Shown in pieces: positions 16,923-23,060 of a DNA stretch of 23,060 nucleotides; positions within the stretch are counted from its first letter, which is position 1, and every line of letters starts with the position of its first letter. This stretch comes from SVQP01 sp045650025 (lineage in GTDB: Bacteria; Bacillota; Clostridia; Oscillospirales; CAG-272): positions 1 through 23,060 of the forward strand of contig JAZRQR010000101.1 in NCBI GenBank assembly GCA_045650025.1. The letters are read 5' to 3'. The position numbers were made by a program, and so were the translations under genes. The notes under the pieces were generated by a model, which did no database searches, was not told where the DNA came from, and was given only the letters and a program-made list of their open reading frames with translations.

Positions 16923-17645
16923 TTAGTCGTCAGATGCCTTCTGGGTGATCGAAATGTTGAGGTTGCCGTTACGTACACGGATATCGTCGATCAGCGCCTT
17001 CTGCGCGTTCTTGTCCTTGAGGCGGACTCTGTAACGCAGCTCGGTCAGCGTGCCGTATTCAACGGACTTGACTCTCTCCAGGTCGTAAGTCTTGCAGTGC
17101 TGCTTGAGAACGGGCTCAAATACGCCTGCAAAATCCAGAGATTCGGGAATCATGATGGTCAGTCTCATCGAGCCGCTGCCGATGCGGTCAAAGCCGGTCA
17201 TGGAAGCAATGATGATGACCGCTAGAATAATGCCGATTGCGATAGCCGCAAAACCGATACCACCCGTACCGCAAGCCATACCAACTGCAGCGGAGAGGTA
17301 AATGAAGATCAGATCGCTGGGATTTTCAACGGAATGTCTGAAACGGATGAGGGCAAGACCACCACCGATCGAGATTGCACGCGCCAGGTTCGAACCGACG
17401 GCGATAACGATAACGGAAACGATGGGACCCATCAAAAGAATGGTAAACAGAGACTTGGTAGAGTACGATCTCTTGCGGTTTACAAGCAGATACACCAAGG
17501 TAACGAGCAGCGACATACCAATGCTCGAGCCGATCAGGGCAAGCGTTTTGCCAAGAGTCAGCGTGGAAACGCCGGTAGTAGCGGTGTCATAATAAATTTG
17601 AATGTTTACCAGCAACTGGTTGAAAAAGTTTTCTAATGCCTGCAT
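16923..17645 (-). CDS. DUF4956 membrane protein, partner of the VTC-domain protein
   Basis: This 240-residue membrane protein matches the DUF4956 pattern. After an N-terminal amphipathic stretch come about four or five hydrophobic segments (near 37-56, 66-85, 110-127 and 128-146). The conserved core is ALIRFRHSVENPSDLIFIYLSAA followed by a glycine-rich VGMACGTGGIG. A soluble C-terminal domain of about 80 residues follows (MRLTIMIPESLDF to the end), with a ferredoxin-like alpha/beta pattern (inference). AAAGGAG precedes the ATG. It lies 12 bases after the VTC-domain gene, and this pairing is known in many bacteria. Biochemical function is not established. A polymer-translocating or anchoring role for the VTC enzyme is inference. 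Confidence 0.85.
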   Translation of the reverse strand: MQALENFFNQLLVNIQIYYDTATTGVSTLTLGKTLALIGSSIGMSLLVTLVYLLVNRKRSYSTKSLFTILLMGPIVSVIVIAVGSNLARAISIGGGLALIRFRHSVENPSDLIFIYLSAAVGMACGTGGIGFAAIAIGIILAVIIIASMTGFDRIGSGSMRLTIMIPESLDFAGVFEPVLKQHCKTYDLERVKSVEYGTLTELRYRVRLKDKNAQKALIDDIRVRNGNLNISITQKASDD

Positions 17646-17657
17646 ATAAATTCTCCT

Positions 17658-18407
17658 TTATACAAATCCGGTTAACAGGAATTCATCGATTCCGTTTTGT
17701 TTGAGTATGTTCTTCTTGAGATCGGTACCGATCTTGGAAAAGGTATGGAACGTAAGATTGTATTCATTCATGATCTGAACGAACCAATAGGGAACGGCGC
17801 CCGCAAATTTGACCTCCAGGATCATTTTATCCGGCGGGAGCAGGGGATCACCAAAGCGTCCGCTTTCCAGGGTAAGATCGTGACGTCTGGACACGATGTC
17901 AAAGTCAAACGTGACACGGAAATTCGGGTCTTCCTTACCTTGGTATGCATATCGCAGATAGCTGACGTATGCCACCGGCTGCACGGGCGTGTGCGACAGG
18001 TAATATTCGATTTCGCGCAACACCTGCGTATTGATATACTTGGTGTTTTCCGGGAATTGGCGGTGATCTAAGAAGTCGTAAACCTCTTGCAGCGTAATTT
18101 TGGCACGGCGCTTGGTTCCGATTCCGTTTTGCTTACGCTTGATCTCCAAAAAGACCTTGGAATCCAGCGTTGGCGTTCCGTAGCTGCGCAGTCGCAGTTT
18201 TTCCTTGTATTTCGGCAACTGCACCGAATTACGGATCACGTCGTTGTTTTGGTTATCAAAATACAAGTTACAGATCATATAAGGATTTCCGTCCTTGTTA
18301 TACTCGTCTGCGTTCATGTATTCCTCGATGCGTTGCTTGAGCGGTTCTGCAAGTGCTACGTCCAAAATGATCTTTTTCTCACGTCGTTGAAACGTATTTC
18401 CAGCCAA
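17658..18407 (-). CDS. VTC-domain protein (polyphosphate polymerase-like, CYTH/TTM fold)
   Basis: This 249-residue soluble protein resembles the catalytic tunnel domain of the yeast Vtc4 polyphosphate polymerase. It shows the charged N-terminal strand QRREKKIIL (7-15), the YFDN strand (49-52), the basic tunnel strand YKEKLRLRSYG (67-77) and FLEIKRKQNG (86-95). It also has TKRRAK (98-103), a second arginine strand with R152 and FRVTFD (163-168), and the acidic-basic pair E198/K200 in ILEVKF. These match the alternating Lys/Arg and metal-binding Glu layout of triphosphate tunnel enzymes. The start is TTG with AGGAGG 7 bases upstream. It is the first gene of a two-gene unit with DUF4956. Nucleotide-dependent polyphosphate synthesis is inferred from the family and not shown for this subtype. 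Confidence 0.85.
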   Translation of the reverse strand: MAGNTFQRREKKIILDVALAEPLKQRIEEYMNADEYNKDGNPYMICNLYFDNQNNDVIRNSVQLPKYKEKLRLRSYGTPTLDSKVFLEIKRKQNGIGTKRRAKITLQEVYDFLDHRQFPENTKYINTQVLREIEYYLSHTPVQPVAYVSYLRYAYQGKEDPNFRVTFDFDIVSRRHDLTLESGRFGDPLLPPDKMILEVKFAGAVPYWFVQIMNEYNLTFHTFSKIGTDLKKNILKQNGIDEFLLTGFV

Positions 18408-18414
18408 AGCGTCA

Positions 18415-18420
18415 CCTCCT
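18415..18420 (-). promoter_or_regulatory. Consensus ribosome binding site for the TTG-started VTC-domain gene
   Basis: AGGAGG on the minus strand is followed after 7 bases by TTG at 18407. No ATG lies nearby in frame, so the strong site compensates for the weak start codon. Confidence 0.8.
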
Positions 18421-18483
18421 TATACAATCTCTTCATATTTTAACACAAACTCTTGAATTAATAGTGAATGCATCATGAACGCA

Positions 18484-18518
18484 ATATGACTTTTGCGCAA
18501 AAAGCACAAAAGTCATAT
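18484..18518 (-). terminator. Long hairpin downstream of argH, probable terminator without a strong T tract
   Basis: Twelve-base arms, ATATGACTTTTG / CAAAAGTCATAT, pair perfectly. In the minus-strand RNA the stem extends to 15 pairs, including one G-U, around a five-U loop. The opposite strand would have an A-C mismatch there, which favours minus-strand function. It begins 16 bases past the argH stop. The bases after it are not T-rich, so termination efficiency is uncertain. Confidence 0.55.
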
Positions 18519-18534
18519 CGGGAAGTCATGTATA

Positions 18535-19905
18535 TTATAAAGATTCGCGCATTGCGCTGATTTGTTGCTTTACGCATTCGGGAGCGGGGCCGCCATAGCT
18601 GGTTCGCCCTGCTACGCAGACGTCCGGATCGATCGCATCGTAAACGTCATTCTCAAAAATCGGATCTGCCTTTTGGTATTCTTCCAGCGTCAGAGTCTCC
18701 AGAGTTTTGTGGTTTTCAATGCAGTATGCAACCAGCTGTCCTACGACCTTGTAAGCGCTGCGGAAGGGCAAGCCTTTTTTGACCATGTAATCGGCGCAAT
18801 CGGTTGCGTTGATAAAGCCCTTGGAAACGGCATCACGTAACACCTGAACGCGGAACGTGGCAGTGTCCAGCATGGATGCAAACAGCTCCAGGCAGATCTT
18901 GGCGGTATCCAGCGCGTCGAATACAGCCTCCTTATCCTCTTGCATATCTTTGTTGTAAGCCAACGGAATGCCTTTCATAACGGTCAGCAGGGTAGTCAGA
19001 TCGCCGTAAACGCGCCCCGTTTTGCCACGCACCAGCTCGGCAATATCGGGGTTCTTTTTCTGCGGCATAATGGAGGAGCCGGTGGAAAACGCATCGTCCA
19101 GCTCTACAAAACCAAACTCGGACGAGGACCACAAAATGATCTCCTCGGAGAAGCGGGAGAGGTGCATCATCAGAATGGAAAGCGCACTGAGCAGCTCAAT
19201 GGCATAGTCGCGATCTGAAACGCCATCCATGCTGTTCTGGCATACGCCGTCAAATTCCAAAAGCTCTGCAACCATGAAGCGGTCGATGGGGTACGTCGTG
19301 CCTGCAAGAGCGCAAGAGCCCAGCGGGAGCACGTTCATATTTTTGGCAACGTCGTCGAGTCTGCGTGCGTCACGTGCAAGCATCTGCGCATACGCCATCA
19401 GGTAATGTCCCAGCGTGACGGGCTGTGCACGCTGCAGATGGGTATAACCGGGCATAATATCGGCTGCGTGCTGCTCGGATTTATTGCAGATGACATCGAT
19501 CAGGTGAGTGACAAGTGCCTTGAGCTCTGCGATCTCGTCGCGCAGATATAGGCGCAGATCCAGCGCTACCTGGTCGTTACGGCTGCGTGCAGTATGCAAG
19601 CGTTTGCCCACGTCACCAATACGTGCGGTCAACTCGCTCTCGACAAACATATGAATGTCCTCAGCGTTCATATCAATTTCCAGTGTACCGTTATCCAGGT
19701 CGGTCATGATCTCACCCAGGGTTTTGCAGATCAAAACTGCGTCCTGCTGGGAAATGATCCCGCATTTACCAAGCATGATGGCATGCGCAATAGAGCCACG
19801 AATATCCTGCTTGTACATTCTGCAGTCGAAATGAATGGAGGAATTAAAATCGTTTACACGGCTGTTGAGCTGCTTTTGAAAGCGGCCTGCCCACATGGTA
19901 TTCAT
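18535..19905 (-). CDS. argH: Argininosuccinate lyase
   Basis: ArgH splits argininosuccinate into arginine and fumarate, the last step of arginine synthesis. It belongs to the fumarase/aspartase superfamily and is tetrameric. The 456-residue product starts MNTMWAGRFQK and has FVESELTARIGDVGKRLHTARSRNDQ split over the first active-site region. It also has GYTHLQRAQP with T155/H156, and the superfamily signature TGSSIMPQKKNPD (275-287) with its catalytic serine loop. AAAGGA lies 9 bases before the ATG. A longer open frame extends 62 codons upstream to 20091, but it runs into argG and has no lyase similarity. It is downstream of argG with a hairpin between them. Confidence 0.97.
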   Translation of the reverse strand: MNTMWAGRFQKQLNSRVNDFNSSIHFDCRMYKQDIRGSIAHAIMLGKCGIISQQDAVLICKTLGEIMTDLDNGTLEIDMNAEDIHMFVESELTARIGDVGKRLHTARSRNDQVALDLRLYLRDEIAELKALVTHLIDVICNKSEQHAADIMPGYTHLQRAQPVTLGHYLMAYAQMLARDARRLDDVAKNMNVLPLGSCALAGTTYPIDRFMVAELLEFDGVCQNSMDGVSDRDYAIELLSALSILMMHLSRFSEEIILWSSSEFGFVELDDAFSTGSSIMPQKKNPDIAELVRGKTGRVYGDLTTLLTVMKGIPLAYNKDMQEDKEAVFDALDTAKICLELFASMLDTATFRVQVLRDAVSKGFINATDCADYMVKKGLPFRSAYKVVGQLVAYCIENHKTLETLTLEEYQKADPIFENDVYDAIDPDVCVAGRTSYGGPAPECVKQQISAMRESL

Positions 19906-19935
19906 AAATCCAAATCCTTTCTTTGCATCAAACGA

Positions 19936-19961
19936 GGGGTGTCTTGGGAAAAAGACACCCC
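19936..19961 (-). promoter_or_regulatory. Intergenic hairpin between argG and argH
   Basis: A perfect 10-base-pair stem, GGGGTGTCTT / AAGACACCCC, with a six-base loop lies in the 70-base gap after the argG stop. On the minus strand it is followed by TCGTTT rather than a clean T tract. It could be a partial terminator or an mRNA stability element tuning argH relative to argG. Confidence 0.6.
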
Positions 19962-19975
19962 ACATATTGATAAGA

Positions 19976-21199
19976 TTACTTCTTTTGTGCTTCCAGCGTT
20001 GCTTTGACCTTGATCGGCAGACCGAACAGGTTGATAAAGCCTGCAGCATCCTTCTGGTTGTAAGCACCGCCATCCTCACCGAACGAGGCAATGGTCTCGC
20101 TGTAAAGGGAATTGGGGGAGGTGACGCCTGCGTTGATGATGTTGCCCTTATAAAGCTTGAGCTTTACGTCGCCGCTGACGGTCTCCTGCGTCTTGTCTAC
20201 GAAAGCGGAGAGCGCTTCGCGCAGGGGAGTGAACCACTGACCGTTGTAAACCAGCTCACCAAACTTGATTGCGATCTGCTGCTTGTAGTGCTGGGTATCA
20301 CGGTCCAGCGTAATGGTTTCCAGAACCTTGTGTGCGTGGTACAGAATGGTTCCACCGGGAGTTTCGTAAACACCGCGGCTCTTCATACCAACCAGACGAT
20401 TTTCAACCAGGTCAAGCAGACCAATACCGTTTGCGCCGCCGATCTCATTGAGCTTTTCTACAAGCGCTACGCTATCCATTTCTACGCCGTCAATTGCAGT
20501 AGGAACACCTTTTTCAAAGGTGAGGGTCAGGTAAGTGGGTGTATCGGGAGCCTGCTCGGGGCTGACACCCATTTCCAGGAAGCCTTCCTTAGCGTACATC
20601 GGCTCATTTGCGGGATCTTCCAGATCAAGACCCTCGTGAGAGAGGTGCCAGATGTTCTTGTCTTTGGAGTAGTTGGTCTCACGGCTGATCTTCAGAGGGA
20701 TATTGTGTGCCTCTGCGTAATCGATCTCCTCGTCACGAGACTTAATATCCCAAACGCGCCAGGGAGCAATGATCTCCATATCGGGAGCAAACGCCTTAAT
20801 GGTCAGCTCAAAACGAACCTGGTCGTTGCCCTTACCGGTGCAACCGTGGCAGATGGCATCTGCACCTTCTGCAATAGCGATCTCTGCAAGACCCTTTGCG
20901 ATGCAAGGACGTGCGTGAGAGGTGCCCAGCAGATATTCTTCGTAAGTAGCGCCAGCCTTGAGGCAAGGATAGATATAGTTTTCAATGTAATCCTTCTTGA
21001 GATCCAGCACATACAGCTTGGAAGCGCCGGTCTTGATTGCCTTTTCCTCCAGACCATCAAGCTCCGTACCCTGACCAACGTCACCGGAAACTGCAATGAC
21101 TTCGCATCCGGGATAGTTTTCCTTGAGCCACGGAATAATAATGGAGGTATCAAGACCGCCGGAATATGCAAGAACGATTTTTTTGATTTCTTTTTTCAT
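19976..21199 (-). CDS. argG: Argininosuccinate synthase
   Basis: ArgG condenses citrulline and aspartate using ATP to give argininosuccinate. The 407-residue protein carries the N-type ATP pyrophosphatase P-loop AYSGGLDTS (residues 11-19), then AVSGDVGQG, the LGTSHARPCIAKG substrate segment, CHGCTGKGNDQVRFE, APWR and the C-terminal VKSRGVYETPGG-type region (reading MKSRGVYETPGGT). Length is typical of the family. GGAAAGG lies 8 bases before the ATG. It is transcribed leftwards from a consensus promoter at 21240-21268, with an ArgR-box-like site further upstream, and is followed by argH. No argF, argB or argC is present in the window. Confidence 0.98.
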   Translation of the reverse strand: MKKEIKKIVLAYSGGLDTSIIIPWLKENYPGCEVIAVSGDVGQGTELDGLEEKAIKTGASKLYVLDLKKDYIENYIYPCLKAGATYEEYLLGTSHARPCIAKGLAEIAIAEGADAICHGCTGKGNDQVRFELTIKAFAPDMEIIAPWRVWDIKSRDEEIDYAEAHNIPLKISRETNYSKDKNIWHLSHEGLDLEDPANEPMYAKEGFLEMGVSPEQAPDTPTYLTLTFEKGVPTAIDGVEMDSVALVEKLNEIGGANGIGLLDLVENRLVGMKSRGVYETPGGTILYHAHKVLETITLDRDTQHYKQQIAIKFGELVYNGQWFTPLREALSAFVDKTQETVSGDVKLKLYKGNIINAGVTSPNSLYSETIASFGEDGGAYNQKDAAGFINLFGLPIKVKATLEAQKK

Positions 21200-21239
21200 G
21201 ATAAACGCCTTTCCATAACGGATTCAAAAATATGAATAT

Positions 21240-21268
21240 ATTATACTGCATATATGGTATAAATGCAA
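21240..21268 (-). promoter_or_regulatory. Sigma-A-type promoter of argG-argH
   Basis: On the minus strand, TTGCAT (21268-21263) and TATAAT (21245-21240) are separated by 17 bases. This is the same hexamer pair as at rpsB. Transcription would begin about 30 bases before the argG ATG. Confidence 0.75.
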
Positions 21269-21285
21269 TAGCAATAATTCACAAT

Positions 21286-21303
21286 AATGCATAAATATTC
21301 ATG
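21286..21303. promoter_or_regulatory. Candidate ArgR operator (ARG box)
   Basis: AATGCATAAATATTCATG fits the ARG-box pattern of two TGNAT/ATNCA half sites around four A/T bases, with one edge mismatch. It lies 17 bases upstream of the argG -35 and about 87 bases before the divergent deacetylase gene. No second good box is visible nearby, although ArgR usually binds pairs. No ArgR gene is in the window. Confidence 0.5.
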
Positions 21304-21389
21304 TGCAATCTGCCTAAATTTTACGGGTGGCGTTCCCATGGAAAACATCGTGAATTTCGCATAAAATAAAGGCGGAAGGAGATGATGAC

Positions 21390-22187
21390 ATGAATATGCG
21401 AGGACTTTGCGGGCCATGCATAAAGCTCTGCATATATACACTGATTGTTTCTGCATTATGCATAAACGTGGGAGCGCAGCAGGAGCTGCATTGGTACTGC
21501 AAGCGCACGGCGGATCATACGCAACCCGTTGCGGATCCGAATATGACCTGGATTACGGAATATAATGGCGTTTATCTGGATCGGGCGCATGGGGATGGCT
21601 CGGATGATAAGGTCGTGTACCTGACGTTTGATGCAGGATATGAAAACGGTAACGTAGCTGAAATTCTGGACGTGCTACGAGATCAGAAGGTGTGCGGCGC
21701 GTTTTTTATACTGGGCAATCTGATTGAGCGCAACCCGGATTTGGTCAAGCGCATGGCGGACGAGGGGCATCTTGTGTGCAATCACACGTATACGCATAAG
21801 AATATCACGACTATGAACGCATCGCAAATTGAGCAGGAGCTGACGCGTCTGTCGCAGGCATACGAGCAGCTTGTTGGCAAACCGATGGACGCGTATTTCC
21901 GCCCGCCCGAGGGTACGTTTGATAAAGAATCCCTTGGAACGGTTGCAAAATGTGGATACAAGACGGTATTCTGGAGCTTTGCGTATGCGGATTGGGACAA
22001 TCAAAAGCAAATGAGCACGCAGGCAGCTATGCAAAAAATTATGGAGAATTTGCATAACGGACAGATCATGCTGCTGCACCCAACCTCTGCAACCAACGCG
22101 GCAATCATGGGTGATCTGATCACACAAATCCGTGATTTGGGTTACCGATTTGGGAGTCTGGACGAGCTGCAATGGTCACAATCATGA
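21390..22187 (+). CDS. PdaA-like delta-lactam-biosynthetic polysaccharide deacetylase, secreted
   Basis: This CE4-family deacetylase is related to PdaA, which removes acetyl groups from muramic acid during spore-cortex muramic-lactam synthesis. The 265-residue product has a signal peptide (hydrophobic residues 11-28, possible cleavage near VGA-QQ). The PdaA-type motif TFDAGYENG follows with D81, then metal histidines H132 and H136 (NHTYTH), F-RPPEG (R171), VFWSFAYADWDNQ and LLHP with H230. The motif-1 position that is the second Asp in TFDDG enzymes and Asn in PdaA is Ala here. AAGGAG lies 8 bases before the ATG. It overlaps the next deacetylase gene (ATGA) and is divergent from argG. The pdaA assignment is strong at subfamily level, but the cortex role is inferred. 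Confidence 0.88.
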   Translation: MNMRGLCGPCIKLCIYTLIVSALCINVGAQQELHWYCKRTADHTQPVADPNMTWITEYNGVYLDRAHGDGSDDKVVYLTFDAGYENGNVAEILDVLRDQKVCGAFFILGNLIERNPDLVKRMADEGHLVCNHTYTHKNITTMNASQIEQELTRLSQAYEQLVGKPMDAYFRPPEGTFDKESLGTVAKCGYKTVFWSFAYADWDNQKQMSTQAAMQKIMENLHNGQIMLLHPTSATNAAIMGDLITQIRDLGYRFGSLDELQWSQS

Positions 22188-22855
22188 AAAAGATGGTGCC
22201 GGCATTCCTGCTGGTCGCGTTGTTGATCGGCGCATATCCGCATGCTTGCCTGGCTGTTGAATCTGCGCACGACAAGGCATCCAAAAGAGTGGTTTTAACG
22301 TTCGATGATGGGCCTCATCCTAAGCAAACCCTGCAAATATTGGACCTGCTTGACCGCTATCAGATCAAGGCAACGTTTTTTATGATAGGCGTCAACGTCA
22401 AACATTATCCGCAGGTTGCTGCCGAGGTGGCTGCGCGCGGGCATGAAATCGGCAATCATACCGATACGCATTCCCATGCAATCCGTTTGGATGATGCGCT
22501 GCTCAAGAGTGAAATTTCGCTTTGTGAGAGGGAAGTGCTGCAGCAAACAGGGAAGCAATGCAAGCTGTTTCGCCCGCCTGAGGGAGCGCTGACAGACAGT
22601 ATGCGCAGCACCATCAAGAATATGGGCTACGTCAACGTGCTATGGACTTTGGACACGCGCGATTGGGCGCACACACAGCCCGAACAGATCAGCGAATATA
22701 TTATAAAAAACGCGAAAAACGGCGATATTATTCTGATGCACGATTATATTGGTTACAACAGCCCAACGCTCTTGGCGCTGGAACTGTTTGTGCCCGAGCT
22801 TCTGGCGCAAGGCTTTACCTTTGTGACTGCCGGAGAGCTGCTGCAATGTAATTAA
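22184..22855 (+). CDS. Secreted polysaccharide deacetylase (CE4), PdaB/peptidoglycan deacetylase-like
   Basis: This second CE4 deacetylase has 223 residues. A signal peptide occupies about residues 1-24 (MKKMVPAFLLVALLIGAY, likely cut after ACLA). The catalytic domain has the full canonical motif set: TFDDG with D41/D42, NHTDTH with H92/H96, FRPPEG (R130), LDTRDW (147-152) and ILMHD with H176. It therefore looks fully catalytic, probably on peptidoglycan N-acetylglucosamine or N-acetylmuramic acid outside the membrane. The ATG at 22184 overlaps the upstream stop as ATGA. An ATG at 22172 is possible but would put four extra residues before the signal peptide. The coupling suggests both deacetylases act on the same wall polymer. 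The exact substrate is uncertain. Confidence 0.88.
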   Translation: MKKMVPAFLLVALLIGAYPHACLAVESAHDKASKRVVLTFDDGPHPKQTLQILDLLDRYQIKATFFMIGVNVKHYPQVAAEVAARGHEIGNHTDTHSHAIRLDDALLKSEISLCEREVLQQTGKQCKLFRPPEGALTDSMRSTIKNMGYVNVLWTLDTRDWAHTQPEQISEYIIKNAKNGDIILMHDYIGYNSPTLLALELFVPELLAQGFTFVTAGELLQCN

Positions 22856-22862
22856 AGAAGCC

Positions 22863-22878
22863 GACCGCAGCAGCGGCC
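22863..22878 (-). terminator. Hairpin with T-rich flank just after the deacetylase genes
   Basis: On the minus strand GGCCGC-TGCT-GCGGTC forms a six-pair stem with one G-U and is followed by GGCTTCTTTAATT. It could end a minus-strand transcript entering from the right. For the plus strand it resembles only the first half of a terminator. Confidence 0.35.
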
Positions 22879-22909
22879 ACCTAGCCGTACGGGAGTCGAA
22901 CCAAGTTGG

Positions 22910-23016
22910 TTTTGACGAGCAGATTTTCCCGATCCCTTTATCTTTCCCCTTGGACATATTGCCCATATGCCCTGCGGGAAAAGCTTTTGGGCTCAAAAAA
23001 ATCTGCTGCGTCAAAA
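22910..23016. repeat. Large imperfect inverted repeat in the terminal non-coding region
   Basis: The 205 bases after the last gene hold no supportable ORF. The arm TTTTGACGAGCAGATTTT (22910-22927) pairs with 22998-23016 with one extra base. The interior contains a CATAT-TGCCC-ATATG hairpin (22955-22969) and TTTTCCCG / CGGGAAAA complementarity. A second copy of the right-arm core, CTGCTCG (23017-23023), could compete for the same left arm. It could be a structured RNA, a dispersed intergenic repeat or the edge of a mobile element. The window ends before this can be decided. Confidence 0.5.
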
Positions 23017-23060
23017 CTGCTCGCACCCGAGAGCGAATGCATTTTTGATGGATTTTGGTG

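Noticed and set aside
19906..20091. A 62-codon N-terminal extension of argH.
   Set aside because: It runs into the argG coding region, lacks lyase similarity, and the internal ATG at 19905 has a good AAAGGA site and the conserved MWAGRF start.
19895..21235. A 446-codon open frame on the plus strand opposite argG.
   Set aside because: argG on the other strand is unmistakable and full length. The antisense frame shows no domain and covers the argG promoter and the argG-argH gap.
21232..21250. A second ARG box overlapping the argG -10.
   Set aside because: One half site (TGAAT) is present, but the opposing half matches ATNCA poorly at any allowed spacing.
22883..22908. A possible tRNA 3' end on the minus strand, because GGTTCGACTCCCG resembles a T-arm.
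   Set aside because: The five-pair T stem does not close (the 5' side reads CTTGG against CCCGT). I found no acceptor, D-arm or anticodon arm at the right distances.
22640..23026. A 128-codon minus-strand frame crossing the end of the second deacetylase and the terminal repeat.
   Set aside because: It is antisense to the conserved deacetylase C-terminus and runs through inverted-repeat DNA, with no domain or ribosome binding site.

Overview
The window looks like a chromosomal core-gene segment of an endospore-forming member of the Clostridia (Bacillota), probably a gut or anaerobic lineage of roughly 50% GC. The evidence is a PolC-type replicative polymerase, a gene chain running rpsB-tsf-pyrH-frr-uppS-cdsA-dxr-rseP-ispG-polC, a YlmC/YmxH sporulation-type PRC-barrel protein and a PdaA-type cortex deacetylase. 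No rRNA, complete tRNA, CRISPR array, transposase or phage gene was found. I cannot name the genus.

Layout. (1) 1-4020, plus strand: the 3' part of a Clp AAA+ ATPase, then a 914-residue protein with the full architecture of a P2-type cation ATPase but with its catalytic motifs destroyed, then a YlmC/YmxH-like protein. (2) 4021-5983: a strong promoter, a structured leader, rpsB and tsf, closed by a clear intrinsic terminator. (3) 6013-16914: a second promoter drives pyrH and frr, followed by an internal terminator hairpin. Then come uppS, cdsA, dxr, rseP, ispG and polC, tightly packed with ATGA overlaps at cdsA/dxr and rseP/ispG. Together these genes cover translation, pyrimidine nucleotide supply, isoprenoid precursor synthesis (MEP pathway), lipid carrier and CDP-DAG synthesis, envelope proteolysis and replication. 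polC ends at a bidirectional terminator. (4) 16923-18407, minus strand: a VTC-domain (polyphosphate polymerase-like) gene with a DUF4956 membrane protein gene. (5) 18535-21199, minus strand: argG then argH, the last two steps of arginine synthesis, with a consensus promoter and an ArgR-box-like palindrome upstream of argG. (6) 21390-22855, plus strand: two overlapping secreted polysaccharide deacetylase genes, the first PdaA-like. (7) 22856-23060: non-coding DNA with a large imperfect inverted repeat that runs toward the window edge.

The most unusual item is the P-type ATPase-like protein at 923-3667. Its fold, membrane segments and flanking conserved positions are retained in an intact frame. 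However, the phosphorylation loop, the A-domain TGES loop, the TM4 PEGL motif, the TGD motif and the GDGxND hinge are all replaced. It looks like a pseudo-pump maintained for a non-catalytic role. The VTC/DUF4956 pair and the structured repeat at the right edge are the next most interesting items.
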